Positions 44,754-55,038 are shown, counted from the stretch's first letter. The stretch is 64,000 nt of DNA from Synechococcus sp. BIOS-E4-1 (GCF_014279995.1 NZ_CP047935.1:2191494-2255493); one strand, 5' to 3'. Translations and numbers: made by a program. The notes: generated from the sequence alone by a model not told the origin.

Positions 44754-46001
44754 ATGATTCAGGATTCACATCAGTGCAACTACGAGCATCAACAAATGAA
44801 ACTCAATTGGGAGCATTGGTGGTTTGATCTGCTTGGAGGATGCTTCGGAATTGCAATCGCGCTTGGTCTGGTTCGATTTGACTTTGGCATCATTGGAAGT
44901 CTGATGGCAGACGCAAAATGGATCACTGTCGAAGACATCGGCAAGCTTGCAGCCATCAATATGTTCGGCTATCTGGCAGGATGCATTCAACAGTCGTATG
45001 TAAAAAGTCGGGAAGCATCAATCAGATATGTATTAACAGCGATAATTACAATTATCGCTTCAATTATTCTGGAAGGAAGATTGATTAATTTCACCAGTCA
45101 ATCTATCCTCAGACTGACTTGCGGCTGGGGCGCTGCCCATGTTGTCTCTGGTCTTCCAACGCTGGCATTGGAGCGTGTCCCAGATCAGTGGAGAAGAAAG
45201 TCGACGGGCCTGATCATGTGTGGAGGTGGTGTCGGATCATTACTAGGAGCTATTGCAATCGGCTTATTTTCTCCAACATCTGCGCCCTCATCCTGGAATG
45301 TTCTTGCCATATTAACGATTATTCTCAGTCTGCCAACATTTAAGCTGGTTACAAGAAACAGAAGACAGCCAGCATCTGTTAGTGCAACCAGTTCAGAATT
45401 AAGCCAAAACGAGCAAAAAAAGATCAGCAAAATGGGATCAAAACCACTCATTCTGGTGATCATCCTGGGCTTTGCAATGATGCAGGTTGGCCAGGTACCT
45501 GCAATTCTTTATGAGCCATTGGTGGCGATCAAGCAAGTCGGCCTGACACCCATGATGTCAAGCAGTGTAGACAGTCTATTCGGAATCGGCTTAATCATTG
45601 GCGGATTAATTCCGTCAATAGCCCCCTCAAAATTAACAACAAGACTATTCCTGGCTTTGATCTCAATTATTGGGCTGCTGGGAGTCATCCTTTTCGGAGC
45701 TTCAGAGAATGTCTTCATACTCTCCGCCTCCATTTTCCTGATCGGAGTCTGGGACATGATGACAGGTACACTCACATTTGATCGACTTGGACAACTCTGC
45801 AACGAAGACGATCAACGTCGATCGTGGTCGACTGCCACATCAATAGGTGCATTAGGCTTCATCATTTTCTCGTCTGCGACAGCAAGCCTTGCAAAACAAA
45901 ATATTGACATCATTTTGATCCTGGGAATAGCAGCCGTAGCTATTCAGTTTACACTTGAATGGATCCAATACTCAATATCCAGAAAGCAAGAATGGCAATA
46001 A
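44754..46001 (+). CDS. MFS transporter, YbfB/YjiJ type
   Basis: 415 residues, 12 predicted helices (the start could be 44796, MKLNWEHWW). GGCFGIAIALGLVRFDFGIIGSLM resembles the helix-1 signature of YbfB/YjiJ major facilitators (GxAxALGxxRFAYxxLLP), and NMFGYLAGC follows. The substrate is unknown. AT-richer than the core; not obviously linked to neighbours. Confidence 0.82.
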   Translation: MIQDSHQCNYEHQQMKLNWEHWWFDLLGGCFGIAIALGLVRFDFGIIGSLMADAKWITVEDIGKLAAINMFGYLAGCIQQSYVKSREASIRYVLTAIITIIASIILEGRLINFTSQSILRLTCGWGAAHVVSGLPTLALERVPDQWRRKSTGLIMCGGGVGSLLGAIAIGLFSPTSAPSSWNVLAILTIILSLPTFKLVTRNRRQPASVSATSSELSQNEQKKISKMGSKPLILVIILGFAMMQVGQVPAILYEPLVAIKQVGLTPMMSSSVDSLFGIGLIIGGLIPSIAPSKLTTRLFLALISIIGLLGVILFGASENVFILSASIFLIGVWDMMTGTLTFDRLGQLCNEDDQRRSWSTATSIGALGFIIFSSATASLAKQNIDIILILGIAAVAIQFTLEWIQYSISRKQEWQ

Positions 46002-46251
46002 AACAACAATGCAAGCGTTTAATTTTTCACCGACCCATCCAAAGAGCAATCACCGTGTCAAGATAAACATTTAACAATCAATGATCTCATGCCAAGCAGA
46101 TTAAGTCAATAGATGAGATTTAAAGTGTTAAACCTGACCTTGAGGGTTGCGCGAATGTCAATAGCCTGATGCGGATCACACAAGAATGAATCAACCGCAA
46201 CTCTGTATGATGATGGTTTCTGCTACGAAGGACTGCCTTTAACAGAACCTC

Positions 46252-46569
46252 GTGCAGCACTATCTGATTGTCTGGAACTTCCCGACCGTTGCAGGCTCCT
46301 GGGAAGCTTGCCCTCCTTTTGCCGAATACATCAATGCAGGTGGTCCAGGCGACAAATTTGAAGGCTTTGAACTGAAGTATCGCGTATGTGATCCCATTGC
46401 TGGCAGAGGAATGGCCATTGCTGTGGCAAGCGATATTGGCAAAGTCTGGGCTCATCTCTCCCCTTGGATCAAAGGCTTCGGTATCAAATTTGAGATAACA
46501 CCGGTTGTCTCTGACTCTGAGTTTGCAGCAATGTGGCCAGGGGTCCAAGCGGCGGCCAATGCTGAATAA
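46252..46569 (+). CDS. DUF3303 domain protein
   Basis: 105 residues from a GTG. QHYLIVWNFPTVAGSWEA and AVASDIGKVWAHLSPWIKGFGIKFEITPVV fit the ferredoxin-like DUF3303 fold. Standalone, function unknown. Confidence 0.75.
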   Translation: MQHYLIVWNFPTVAGSWEACPPFAEYINAGGPGDKFEGFELKYRVCDPIAGRGMAIAVASDIGKVWAHLSPWIKGFGIKFEITPVVSDSEFAAMWPGVQAAANAE

Positions 46570-46772
46570 GCAAACGCTCTCCATCATGGACAAAGCAGAA
46601 TTTCTACGTATTCAAAGATCTTCCTGTTGCGTTTCAAAGGTTGAGACCAGCTCCTATCAATACCTCTAACGAGCCAACAACAAGAACCAGCTTGTCCGAT
46701 GGCTGAGCACTAACCCATCGACCTGATCCAAGACAGAGGTCAACGAGAGTCGTTCTTGTCAATAGAGTGATG

Positions 46773-46802
46773 AAGGCCGGAGAAATCCGGCCTTTTGCTT
46801 TG
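46773..46802 (+). terminator. Hairpin terminator in a gene-poor stretch
   Basis: Stem AAGGCCGG / CCGGCCTT, loop of 6, then TTGCTTTG. It lies about 200 bp past the DUF3303 gene; the rest of 46570-46892 shows no gene. Confidence 0.7.
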
Positions 46803-46892
46803 CTTTCATTCTGGATCATGTGTAAAAAGTCTCATCGGTGACGGATTAAAAATCAATGCGGCTGCACCATAAACAAGTTCAGACAAAGCTCT

Positions 46893-46958
46893 ATGGAACC
46901 TCTTGTCCTGCTTGCGATCCTATTCGCTGCATTCTACCTATCAACAAAAGATTATTAA
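46893..46958 (+). CDS. Possible 21-residue membrane peptide
   Basis: MEPLVLLAILFAAFYLSTKDY: a single hydrophobic span with a charged end. Similar tiny peptides exist in picocyanobacteria, but size alone makes this tentative. Confidence 0.3.
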   Translation: MEPLVLLAILFAAFYLSTKDY

Positions 46959-47548
46959 TTGAATTGCACTGAGAAGCAGATCAATTGATGACTTATGTTC
47001 GATCATGACAAGACTGTTTAATCGCAGATTTTAGATTAATTGACAGCGTGCCAGCAAGCCCGCTGAGAGCGTGGAATTCGTGTGATGGCGGACATTGCAA
47101 CAGGCTTATCAATGAACTGCTAGCTAAGCCACGACAACAAGGATATGAAAGCAAATGATTTATACAAGCTTTGGATTAATCAATACACCACATAACGACT
47201 ACCTGTCCCCTAAGGAAGGTGATCGCCGCGAGTCAGCGACAGCTTTTGTTTGTCTTATTTTAAGTTGGAAGAATGGCAATCGGACGAATCTTGAATCAGC
47301 AACAGCTTACTGGAATCGAGAGATTTTATAGCGAATCTCACCTACCACGCTGTATTACCTGATGATATCGGCCCAGGAGAAAAAGGGAGAGCCTGGTCTT
47401 TCAACAGCGGCTGTTCGGGAATGCACCAGAACTCAATTGACCAGGAGGTCTTTGTTTTTTACCAAAATGAGAGCCGCCAGAAACTCAGATCCTGGCGAAC
47501 CCTCGCCTTGACATAGCCCAAATCACTGGGTCAACCAGTTTGCTGCTC
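46959..47548. other. 590 bp without a convincing gene
   Basis: An interrupted frame near 47158-47330 reads IYTSFGLINTPHNDYLSPKE, faintly like the C-terminal end of IS3-type transposases; nothing else is seen. Confidence 0.35.
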
Positions 47549-47746
47549 TTAATGCATGATCTCATGAAAACCCGAAGAATATGGATAATCAAATCCATCA
47601 TCTAATTCACGAACCAACTCTTCAGCCCTGTATAAATCAACACAAAAATTGCATTGCCCGTCAGGATCACAAACCAAAAAACCATCATTGTATTTGTGCA
47701 GTGCAGTTCCCCTGGCAGTTCTTGCAAGAAGGGTTTGGGAGTCCAT
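47549..47746 (-). CDS. Small soluble protein, unknown function
   Basis: 65 residues (TALHKYNDGFLVCDPDGQCNF, LYRAEELVRELDDGFDYPY). It has three Cys/Asp-rich turns but no known motif. Likely a conserved picocyanobacterial hypothetical. Confidence 0.55.
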   Translation of the reverse strand: MDSQTLLARTARGTALHKYNDGFLVCDPDGQCNFCVDLYRAEELVRELDDGFDYPYSSGFHEIMH

Positions 47747-47922
47747 TGAGATCTAGCGATGACATTTTTGTCATGGCACTGGCGAAGCTGGCCATGTCGT
47801 AACGATTCCTACCGTTTTAGGGATTCATCAGCAGCTTATTGCTCATACGATTGTTGAACGAGAGGAGTCCGCTCATAGCACTTAAAATCATCACAAAAAA
47901 AAATGATCGCATTGTCAAGACG

Positions 47923-49169
47923 TCAAGGTGAGCTTAAGTTCCAGGAATTCGGATCGCGACCCAAGCGTTCCCCTAGATCAGACAATCGCTGCATCTCCTT
48001 ATTGTCAAATATTTTCGGGAAAACACCATCTTTAAGGGGTTCATTGATCGCTATCCAACGCACCTCGACTTGACCAAGACCACAAAGTTGGGTGAGATCT
48101 GCAATTGAGTAAAGTTGTCTCAGCGCTACAACCTGGTCTGAGCCAACAGAAACTTCAAGACTTCGCGAAGCAATACTTGCCCATCCAGTTTCACTGGTTT
48201 TAGGCGACTCCCTAAGGTTACCGTTGATGATCACCCAGTAACGGGTCTTAGGAATTGGAATATCAGGATGCTTTCGTTTCCAAATACCGCCAAAAGTATT
48301 CACAGGTTTTGAGGGATGACCTCCATAATAAAAATTACCTTCCACTCCTCCATCCACATATAGAAAGCCGTTCATTTCGCGAGGGGGAAACATCCCTGGG
48401 ATGGCGGCTGAAGCCAGAACAATATCAGTCATTGACTCCATGTTGTTTTCAGCCAAAGACTTCTTAGCCGCTGTTACAAAATTAAAAACAGCTGGAAATG
48501 CCAAGTCTAAGTTTGTTGACTGAATGAGCAGGAGCCGACCTGGGCTGGTTTTGTCGACAATTTGCTGAGCGGTTGATTGGTCAAATGCTTCGCTGACCGC
48601 CCTTTCCAAGCCTGGAACTCGCGCCAAACTCATGTTGCTTGGCAATAAGTAAATCGGCTTTCTTAAGACAACAAAGTCCTCCGTAGTGTTCCGAAAAAAT
48701 GATTAATATTTTCAAGACTTTCTTTTGTACCAATATAAGCAAAGGGTGCAATAAGAGAACCAGCACTAACTCCGGTCACACCATCAAATCCCGGCATTAA
48801 TCCAGGTTTATCCGTAACTTTTGACCAGCCAACAAGGAACCCTGATCCGAAGGCTCCGTTTTCTCCCCCTCCAGATATCACCAAAAAATCCATCGTTGCA
48901 TTTGGATTATCTAAATATCTGTTGTACATTCGATCAACCAAGTTCTCTGCCGATCTTCGCTTACGTTCCAGAAGTTCGGTCATCTCCTGCTGCCGCCGCT
49001 GAATAAGTTCAGCCTGAGCGATGTTGACTCGCTTTGCCAACCGATTCTCGGTATTAAATGCGCCTGCACCGAAGTAAGCCAACACAGCAAAAACAAGTAT
49101 CGAGATGGCGCCAAGACCAAAGGAGGCTGAGATCCACAACCAGAAGTGCCAGGAATGTCTGTTTTTCAT
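47923..49169 (-). pseudogene. Patatin-like phospholipase, broken by a -1 frameshift
   Basis: The N-terminal ORF (48663-49169, 168 residues) has one membrane helix (about 12-35), a coiled coil, the oxyanion loop GGGENGAFGSG (100-110) and nucleophile GVSAGS (Ser135). The C-terminal ORF (47923-48645, 240 residues from its first Met) has the catalytic Asp in YVDGGV. Adding one base at the run of six A on the plus strand (48694-48699) joins them as NTTEDFVVLRKPIYLLPSNM without a stop. All catalytic parts are present, so it is a recent mutation, a sequencing error in the homopolymer, or slippage. A membrane-anchored lipid acyl hydrolase if functional. Confidence 0.85.
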
Positions 49170-49796
49170 CAGTTTCCATTAAGCAACTTTATTCTATACA
49201 AGACAATCAGTTGTCACACAAAAGAAGCTATACATAGTTTCGCGTAAGCAATAGTTCTTTTTGCCAGGTCGTCTCATCTCATCATTCAGGATAGATGAGA
49301 GTTCCTTATAAGATATCATTTATCTAGATGATCATTTCGGTTTTCATCCTGGGATTTCTAAGCATTACTGAGCACTGACTTACGCAGCGAGAATTTAAAA
49401 ATCCCCTGCGCTTAGACTGAGAACCCTCAGCTTTATTAACGTTGAAGCCACACTTCATCTCCACTCGCTGAAACAGCGAAACATTCATTGACATCCATCG
49501 ATCCCGCTACTTTGGTCGTATAACTGAACATCAGCTGGTGTGCAGGAGCTCAACATCTGGTCGCAGAAGTGAGGAGAAAATCAGGTCCGTTAGTCTTGGC
49601 TATCAGGTCTGACGGAGCCAGCCGCTGAGGGCCAAAGGCTTGCGAACTGATCGATATAACTGACTACTATCTACTCAAGACAACAATGACTACAAGCATG
49701 GCCTGATTGATCCAGAAACTGATCTTTGCTGTTCAAGCCGGAGCCTCAATACCAGACGTCATGGACAACACTCCACAAATGAGACTGCATTGACGT
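49170..49796. other. 627 bp without a clear gene
   Basis: No ORF of coding character on either strand; no terminator or repeat stands out. Confidence 0.55.
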
Positions 49797-49979
49797 TTAA
49801 CTGAGGCCGATTTCCCGCCAAGTACTGCTTACTGACGACCGCATCTCGTACATCAAGAGATCCTTAGCAAGAATCGTGAGCGCAATTCCCATAAGAGCGA
49901 GACCAATGCCACTATCTTTGTCTGCAGCATTCGATACAACCCTGGAAAGTTCAAGATGTTTCTGCCAGGAATAATGCAT
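49797..49979 (-). CDS. Small protein, possible membrane segment
   Basis: 60 residues: a charged start, then SGIGLALMGIALTILAKDLLMYEM, a probable helix. It starts 5 bp after the stop of the next small minus-strand gene, so likely cotranscribed. Confidence 0.5.
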   Translation of the reverse strand: MHYSWQKHLELSRVVSNAADKDSGIGLALMGIALTILAKDLLMYEMRSSVSSTWREIGLS

Positions 49980-49984
49980 CGAAG

Positions 49985-50170
49985 TCAGATGGGGTAATCC
50001 TTTTTAAGCGAGTCAGCAGATCGAATGGCAATGATTAGCTCATTCAGGCAACGCTTTGTAATCAACACAATGTATTCACTCGAGCATCGATCTGCTGAAA
50101 TGGTTGCAACGACTACGTTTGAGATTTGCTCCCCAGGAACATCTGGGTTAACTTCTGTGCGCCAAGCCAA
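49985..50170 (-). CDS. Small soluble protein, unknown function
   Basis: 61 residues (VNPDVPGEQISNVVVATISAD, EYIVLITKRCLNELIIAIRSAD), alternating strand and helix. Upstream partner of the 49797 gene; unknown. Confidence 0.45.
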   Translation of the reverse strand: MAWRTEVNPDVPGEQISNVVVATISADRCSSEYIVLITKRCLNELIIAIRSADSLKKDYPI

Positions 50171-50178
50171 AAGCTGTT

Positions 50179-50355
50179 ATGGAACCAATTGCTTTGACTC
50201 TGGGCCAAAAGTTTGAAATTGAAAAATTCTCCAGGGAGATCGACAGCTCAAAAGATGTACAGCAACTTCGTTCGATTGCCAAAGATCTATTGATGGCATG
50301 GCAGCAACAGCAAGCTGCAAGTGCATGGGCAATCCGCCAATCACAAGGCTTGTAG
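50179..50355 (+). CDS. 58-residue protein with an ALTLxQxFE start, picocyanobacterial family
   Basis: MEPIALTLGQKFEIEKFSRE, then helix-rich DVQQLRSIAKDLLMAWQQQQAA and WAIRQSQGL. It resembles small picocyanobacterial proteins whose start (LxLxQxF) recalls NblA/Ycf18, but it is not the canonical NblA length or sequence. A hairpin (50373-50391, stem GCCGTCT) follows the stop; it lacks a T run. Confidence 0.7.
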   Translation: MEPIALTLGQKFEIEKFSREIDSSKDVQQLRSIAKDLLMAWQQQQAASAWAIRQSQGL

Positions 50356-50683
50356 TCAATGCAGATGGGTAGGCCGTCTCAAGAAGACGGCGCCAACTGA
50401 AATCTCAGGGGAAGCACTCATCTCCAGTCGAACAAGCAAACAGTGCTCCGCACAAACTCACCAGAGTGAATGGCTCGACCAAACCGCAAGCACCTGCCAT
50501 GAAATGCCCATGACATGTGCTTGCGGCTCATGATCCTCGACACGCCGTACACCACAGCCGTCCAGGATCGCTTCACGACAACAGCTAGACAGGGTGATCA
50601 AGCTGCACTTGATCACGACTGGCTCTCTACCAAGCTGGCGGTGACACGAAGCATGTATTCAGACCAGATCAATAAGGATTCCA
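50356..50683. other. 328 bp holding a hairpin but no clear gene
   Basis: Besides the hairpin at 50373-50391 only a 66-codon frame of non-coding appearance (50515-50715) is present. Confidence 0.5.
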
Positions 50684-50782
50684 ATGCCAGCAGCAGCTCA
50701 TCAAACTTTTGCTGACATCTTTCCCGGAGCTAGCCCGCACTGCATGGCCTATCAAATCGATGATCCCAACAAGAAGCTGTGA
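50684..50782 (+). CDS. Possible 32-residue peptide
   Basis: MPAAAHQTFADIFPGASPHC..., preceded by AAGGA at a good distance (50674-50678). The ribosome binding site is the main support. Confidence 0.35.
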   Translation: MPAAAHQTFADIFPGASPHCMAYQIDDPNKKL

Positions 50783-50836
50783 ATTTCACCCATTTGCTTC
50801 GTTCATTGTAAAAATGAATGATCTAGCGATAATTTC

Positions 50837-51046
50837 ATGTATACCATCGAGCGATTGAAGGATGCATCTTCCGAGCAAGAAGTATGGATTCCAGAGATCC
50901 AATATAAAACGGAATTCAAAGCATTTGTTAGTGCTCGCACAAAATGCATGGCCACAGGAAAAACCTATCGGATCTTTGACACGCATTCAAAAAATGTACA
51001 GTGCGTCATCACTTTACGAGACTGTAGGAAAATATTTAATCTTTAG
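50837..51046 (+). CDS. Small soluble protein, unknown function
   Basis: 69 residues (EQEVWIPEIQYKTEFKAFVS, YRIFDTHSKNVQCVITLRD). Mixed alpha/beta look. No family recognised. Confidence 0.5.
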   Translation: MYTIERLKDASSEQEVWIPEIQYKTEFKAFVSARTKCMATGKTYRIFDTHSKNVQCVITLRDCRKIFNL

Positions 51047-51346
51047 AGCAATGAGCGATCAGGGCTACAAAGAAGAAAATCAATGCAAACAAGCGCGGAT
51101 TAATATTTATCAGAAACCTAGCAGCTCAATGCGCCTAAACTCTCGGAGCCATCATTGTCCAGCCTGGCTACTCCTATTCGCATCAACCTTAGATGGGAAT
51201 TGAGGGATGATTTATACCCAATCATAACAATGCTGAAAGCCATTGGAAGATGTTAGGAAAAAGAGAAGTCCTTGGTATCAGCGACGACAACCCGGCTGCT
51301 CTTGATATCTATCAATGCTAGAAAGATGAGCAGCTGCTTAAAGGCA
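51047..51346. other. 300 bp without a clear gene
   Basis: Nothing supported here; the upstream extension of the TM2-like frame (from 51272) lacks coding character. Confidence 0.5.
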
Positions 51347-51610
51347 ATGGAAAAATCAGAGAAAAGTGCACTGGTTAAAATTGCACTACTAGCTTTTGGC
51401 TGGCCTCTGGCTCTCAATCATTTCTATGAGGGAAACCCTGGAATGGGCTTTACCGCCCTCCTAGGAACCTGGCTCGCCTGGGGGACAGTTTTTGGAATCG
51501 TGGTCTGGATTTTCCCCTACTTCAATGCACTTTTCAAAGCCTTACGACAGTTTGAAGGTGAGCCTCCCCAGCTTGAGGAAAGGCCCTCCTTAGACCCCAA
51601 ACGCCAATGA
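51347..51610 (+). CDS. TM2-like small membrane protein
   Basis: 87 residues from the ATG at 51347. IALLAFGWPLALNHFYEGNPGMGFTALLG resembles a TM2 domain (two helices with the GxHxFYxG turn, here ALNHFYEG); a second helix (GTVFGIVVWIFPYF) follows, then a polar tail. Function unknown. Confidence 0.6.
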   Translation: MEKSEKSALVKIALLAFGWPLALNHFYEGNPGMGFTALLGTWLAWGTVFGIVVWIFPYFNALFKALRQFEGEPPQLEERPSLDPKRQ

Positions 51611-52395
51611 AGTTGGTCATGCAGTGCATATCAACAAGGTATCGAGTCCTGATCCAGTTGAGAAAGTCTGTCAATTGACGCACTCCGAACAAGTGCAGAC
51701 ATCTTGTTGTTGATCAAAACGCAATGACATACTGCGCTTTGCCCAAAAGGAAACCCTTAGAATGCATCTATTTTTTTCATATTTAAACCCATAACTTGGA
51801 TCATGCCAAAACACTGGGTTGAAGCATCAAACAAAGACACCACAGGCCACCAATCAAGGAAATAAAGCTAATGAAGATCCATAGCCAACTCCTTCCTGAA
51901 TCACGAAGCCTACGAATACAGAAAGAAATCTACGGGAAGATCTCAGCGATCGAATAGATGATTGAAAAAATATCAAAAACATTTGTATTCAGGAGATTCA
52001 GTTCGAGAATCCCAATCCCCCATAACACGATCGAGACAATCGTTGTTAGAAATGTGAACCATCAAAACTCAGATCTCGTCGCTCCACCGCCATTGGTCAA
52101 AGACTTAAACCAGACAGTGTTATAGCCTCAATCGGGGCAATGGTCTTTAGTGCAGTGAGCGTTGACACAGTTTTATCCAACACGCCGAATTGATCTGTCA
52201 AGGCAATGAGAACAGCCCATCGGGAGCGATTCAGTCCGAAATACTGATCATTTGCTCGGGTGCATCAAGCCAGCGACTCTGTCCTTGTAGGCCACTTCAG
52301 GAAAGGTCCTGAAACCGAACGACAGAGGACGGTTGGCCCCCTTCCAGAGGTGATTGAACGGGCATAGACCGAGTGAGGTTCACTCGGAAACACCA
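51611..52395. other. 785 bp without a clear gene
   Basis: Only a 28-codon ORF at 51871 (MKIHSQLLPESR...) behind a good AAGGAA ribosome site is visible; otherwise empty. Confidence 0.5.
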
Positions 52396-52515
52396 ATGGC
52401 ATCCACCAAGTCCCGGCCAAGACCAGAGATTGACTACGCGCAGCTGCTCAAAGAGATGAGCAGACTCGATCTGGCCGACCGTTTGCTGATTAACCGCAAG
52501 GGCGACCTCCCCTGA
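52396..52515 (+). CDS. 39-residue protein, unknown function
   Basis: MASTKSRPRPEIDYAQLLKE then MSRLDLADRLLINRKGDLP: a helical, basic peptide with plausible codon use, 48 bp before the DUF1651 gene on the same strand. Confidence 0.45.
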   Translation: MASTKSRPRPEIDYAQLLKEMSRLDLADRLLINRKGDLP

Positions 52516-52563
52516 GGACTTTCTCTGTCCCGGATCAATCCTCATGACCGTCAGACTGCAGAC

Positions 52564-52836
52564 ATGCCGAATCGTTATCGCGCCACTCACGAATCCCCAC
52601 CAAAGCCCGAAGGGGAAGGTTGGCTGGTAAATGGTGATGAACAGCTACTGGTGAGGTTCAGCAATGACAACCCAACTGCTCATGGCCAGTGGGTCATCCT
52701 GAGTACTTACAGCTGGGTGAGACCCCATCCACCGGTCCCGCAGAGCCAGAGGCGCATGCTCCGGCATAACGCCGTGGAAGCCTGGAAAAACATGCAAATG
52801 GTCGGCTGGCGTCGATGCCATCCACCGGTGCGCTGA
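52564..52836 (+). CDS. DUF1651 domain protein, copy 2
   Basis: 90 residues. EGWLVNGDEQLLVRF, AHGQWVILSTYSWVRPHPPVPQ and MVGWRRCHPP align along the whole length with the 39135 gene. The shared region is the family's core; no function known. Confidence 0.8.
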   Translation: MPNRYRATHESPPKPEGEGWLVNGDEQLLVRFSNDNPTAHGQWVILSTYSWVRPHPPVPQSQRRMLRHNAVEAWKNMQMVGWRRCHPPVR

Positions 52837-52840
52837 GTTG

Positions 52841-53110
52841 ATGGCTCCGGGTGATGGCATGAGCCTGAATGAACGGGAGATCTGCCAGCTCATGGGCAAC
52901 AATCGCATGACCGATGTGCCGCATCACGTTAACGATGCAGGCCAACCTGAACTGATCGCTGCCGCTGACCGAGTATTGATTGGCCGCAATCGCCAATTTA
53001 AAACGCGCCTGAATTTCAATATGGTTTTTATCTATCTCTGCTTTAGTGCGCTCACTGCTGAATGGACCCTATACCTGTTAGACATGCCTGAAAATTTTAA
53101 AACCATGTGA
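52841..53110 (+). CDS. Hypothetical protein coupled to DUF1651 gene
   Basis: 89 residues from the ATG at 52841 (or 83 from 52859, MSLNEREICQLMGNN). It begins 4 bp after the DUF1651 stop. A hydrophobic stretch lies near the C-terminus (NMVFIYLCFSALTAEWTLYLL). Weakly supported. Confidence 0.4.
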   Translation: MAPGDGMSLNEREICQLMGNNRMTDVPHHVNDAGQPELIAAADRVLIGRNRQFKTRLNFNMVFIYLCFSALTAEWTLYLLDMPENFKTM

Positions 53111-53185
53111 AAGATGCAAACGCCGTGCGTGCCAAGTGATTAATAAACTTATTTGCGTAATCAATGATTTCAATGCACAGAACAG

Positions 53186-54217
53186 TTAATCGCCACACTG
53201 CTCATCTTCTGCACGACTTGGATTTGCTTCAGAGCAGTTAACTCTCACATATCGATAATCAGGAGAAGAATTGACAAACTCTGCGAGGCTATTGCCCTTT
53301 CTTTGATCGCCCTCTGTGCCAAACCTAACAATAAATCCTGCTGAATACCTTGTCTTAAAATTCAAGTCGCGTGTCATTCTTGCATAAATACTAGAATTAT
53401 CGTTGACGTCTCCAGTAAGCTGTGCCTTGAACCCAAAACCCGAGACGGGGTCAACATAGAGTGGCGGCTCTGATTCATTTGATTGATAGTAAAAGCCTGT
53501 TAAAACCTTGATTGAGGGGAACACCTCATATTCGACATCAATCCCAGTCGTCATGAGCGGTGATGCTCCGTAAAAGCCGTAAATAGCTGCGACCTTATTA
53601 GATCCAATTCCATATTCACCAATTGGAAATAAACCATACGCTGAAACTTTCGATTTCTCCCCTGCTGTTACTGCACTTAGTGCAAGCTGTTGAAAAAACT
53701 GTGTCTGCGGTCCTCCTCGGAAAGCAGTTGCTTCTTTGATGAATTCATCCATGGGAAAACCAGCGATCAAAGGTCTGCTGTCGTATCCAGCCGAAACACC
53801 AAAGCCACGATTCAAATGACGATCAATCCATCTATATCCGAGCCGAGTTGATGTTGATATTGAAACCCCCTGAACCTGCACGTCATTAATACTGGAACTA
53901 AGATATTCAGGGTTAATATTATAATCGCCTAAATTCAGATCAAATCTACTGTCTAAAAACCAGACTTTATTGGGTTTGACATAGAAAGGATAGAAAAAAC
54001 CAGCACCTATTCGATTTGTCACTCCAGCATCCTGCAATGCACCTTGGAAACCCCAGTTGAACCTGACGACATCCTTGAAGTTGATGCTGATCGCATCGCC
54101 TCGATCCTCAGGCATGCCGTCCTGTGATTTCAAAGGGAGCGGAGCGATGGCAACCGCAGAAACCAGCAGTCCAATGGAGAGGCGACGGAGCATTGGACTG
54201 GCATGAAGTCCGCGCAT
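53186..54217 (-). CDS. Predicted outer-membrane beta-barrel protein
   Basis: 343 residues with a signal peptide (start at 54217 or at the Met at 54193). The mature part alternates aromatic/Gly-rich strands (NWGFQGALQDAGV, IGAGFFYPFYV, VSAGYDSRPLIAGFP, AAIYGFYGASPLM, YSAGFIVRFGTEGD) and short turns, as in an outer-membrane barrel resembling inverse autotransporter or porin barrels. Two Cys near the C-terminus (VNCSEAN, EQCGD) form a small extension. No transport substrate can be named. Confidence 0.6.
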   Translation of the reverse strand: MRGLHASPMLRRLSIGLLVSAVAIAPLPLKSQDGMPEDRGDAISINFKDVVRFNWGFQGALQDAGVTNRIGAGFFYPFYVKPNKVWFLDSRFDLNLGDYNINPEYLSSSINDVQVQGVSISTSTRLGYRWIDRHLNRGFGVSAGYDSRPLIAGFPMDEFIKEATAFRGGPQTQFFQQLALSAVTAGEKSKVSAYGLFPIGEYGIGSNKVAAIYGFYGASPLMTTGIDVEYEVFPSIKVLTGFYYQSNESEPPLYVDPVSGFGFKAQLTGDVNDNSSIYARMTRDLNFKTRYSAGFIVRFGTEGDQRKGNSLAEFVNSSPDYRYVRVNCSEANPSRAEDEQCGD

Positions 54218-54689
54218 AATGCCTCACCCTGGTCCAGGCAGCTTCCATCTGGCACGGTTCTGCCAGGAAGGGGCTCCAGTGGCGGCAGCGGGCGCTTCAG
54301 GTGATCACCCTGCTGGCGCTGCTGCTGACGGAAGTTGCCGGCCGCCTTTGTTCCCCAGTACTGGCAAGTCAGACAGATCCGGCTCCTTTCAAGTTCCGAG
54401 GCTCCCACCCAGTCCATCAAATCCCACTCCTTCGTCACTCCTCTCTGCTGTAGTTCATCCGCACTACGACAGATGGGGGCTAATCAAGTCAGGTCGGCAA
54501 AGCTTCCTCCTGGCAAGAAGTCACCAGAGGATCAGAGAGAACGCCAATTGCTTGCAGACAAGACACCTCGATGGATCATGCCCGACCAGTGCTTACCTGG
54601 ATGTTCAGAGATCTGTTGCGACAGGCAGAGTCGTGTCGAGGGCCTCCTCCAAGACTTGAGAGCGAGGTCCAATCACGAGGGAGGTGACC
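54218..54689. other. 472 bp without a certain gene
   Basis: A minus-strand frame (54130-54438) begins MDWVGASELERSRICLTCQY, which has some protein character but overlaps the start of the barrel gene by 60-90 bp; left as undecided. Confidence 0.35.
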
Positions 54690-54857
54690 ATGGAGTGGAC
54701 AGATGAATTCATCGCCAGCGGGCAGCATGAGCTGACCGCAATGGTGAACGACTGGAAATACGACTACGGAGCCGATGACAGAGCCTGTATAGCGATGTTG
54801 CTGTGGATGGTTCTCAAACTGAATCCTGAAGCTGAGATTGATCCTGCCCTTTTCTGA
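54690..54857 (+). CDS. 55-residue acidic protein, unknown function
   Basis: MEWTDEFIASGQHELTAMVN then DDRACIAMLLWMVLKLNPEAE. ATG preceded by GAGG at good spacing. Helical; not recognised but coding-like. Confidence 0.55.
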   Translation: MEWTDEFIASGQHELTAMVNDWKYDYGADDRACIAMLLWMVLKLNPEAEIDPALF

Positions 54858-55038
54858 AATCAACAAGCTGCTGCCATCCACCATGGCTTCCTTACAGCCG
54901 TTGCTTCCTTAGAGCGATGGGGCTGACAACATGTCTGATGGGGGAAGATCTTCGCGGGTGCGGTACCGATCAGCATCGCCTTTAACCAGAACATCTCAAA
55001 CTCACTCCGTTTTGAACAAAACAACTTCAAGGATGTCA

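Noticed and set aside
47158-47330. Transposase relic
   Set aside because: The similarity to IS3-type ends is one short motif and frames are broken; no inverted repeats were found.
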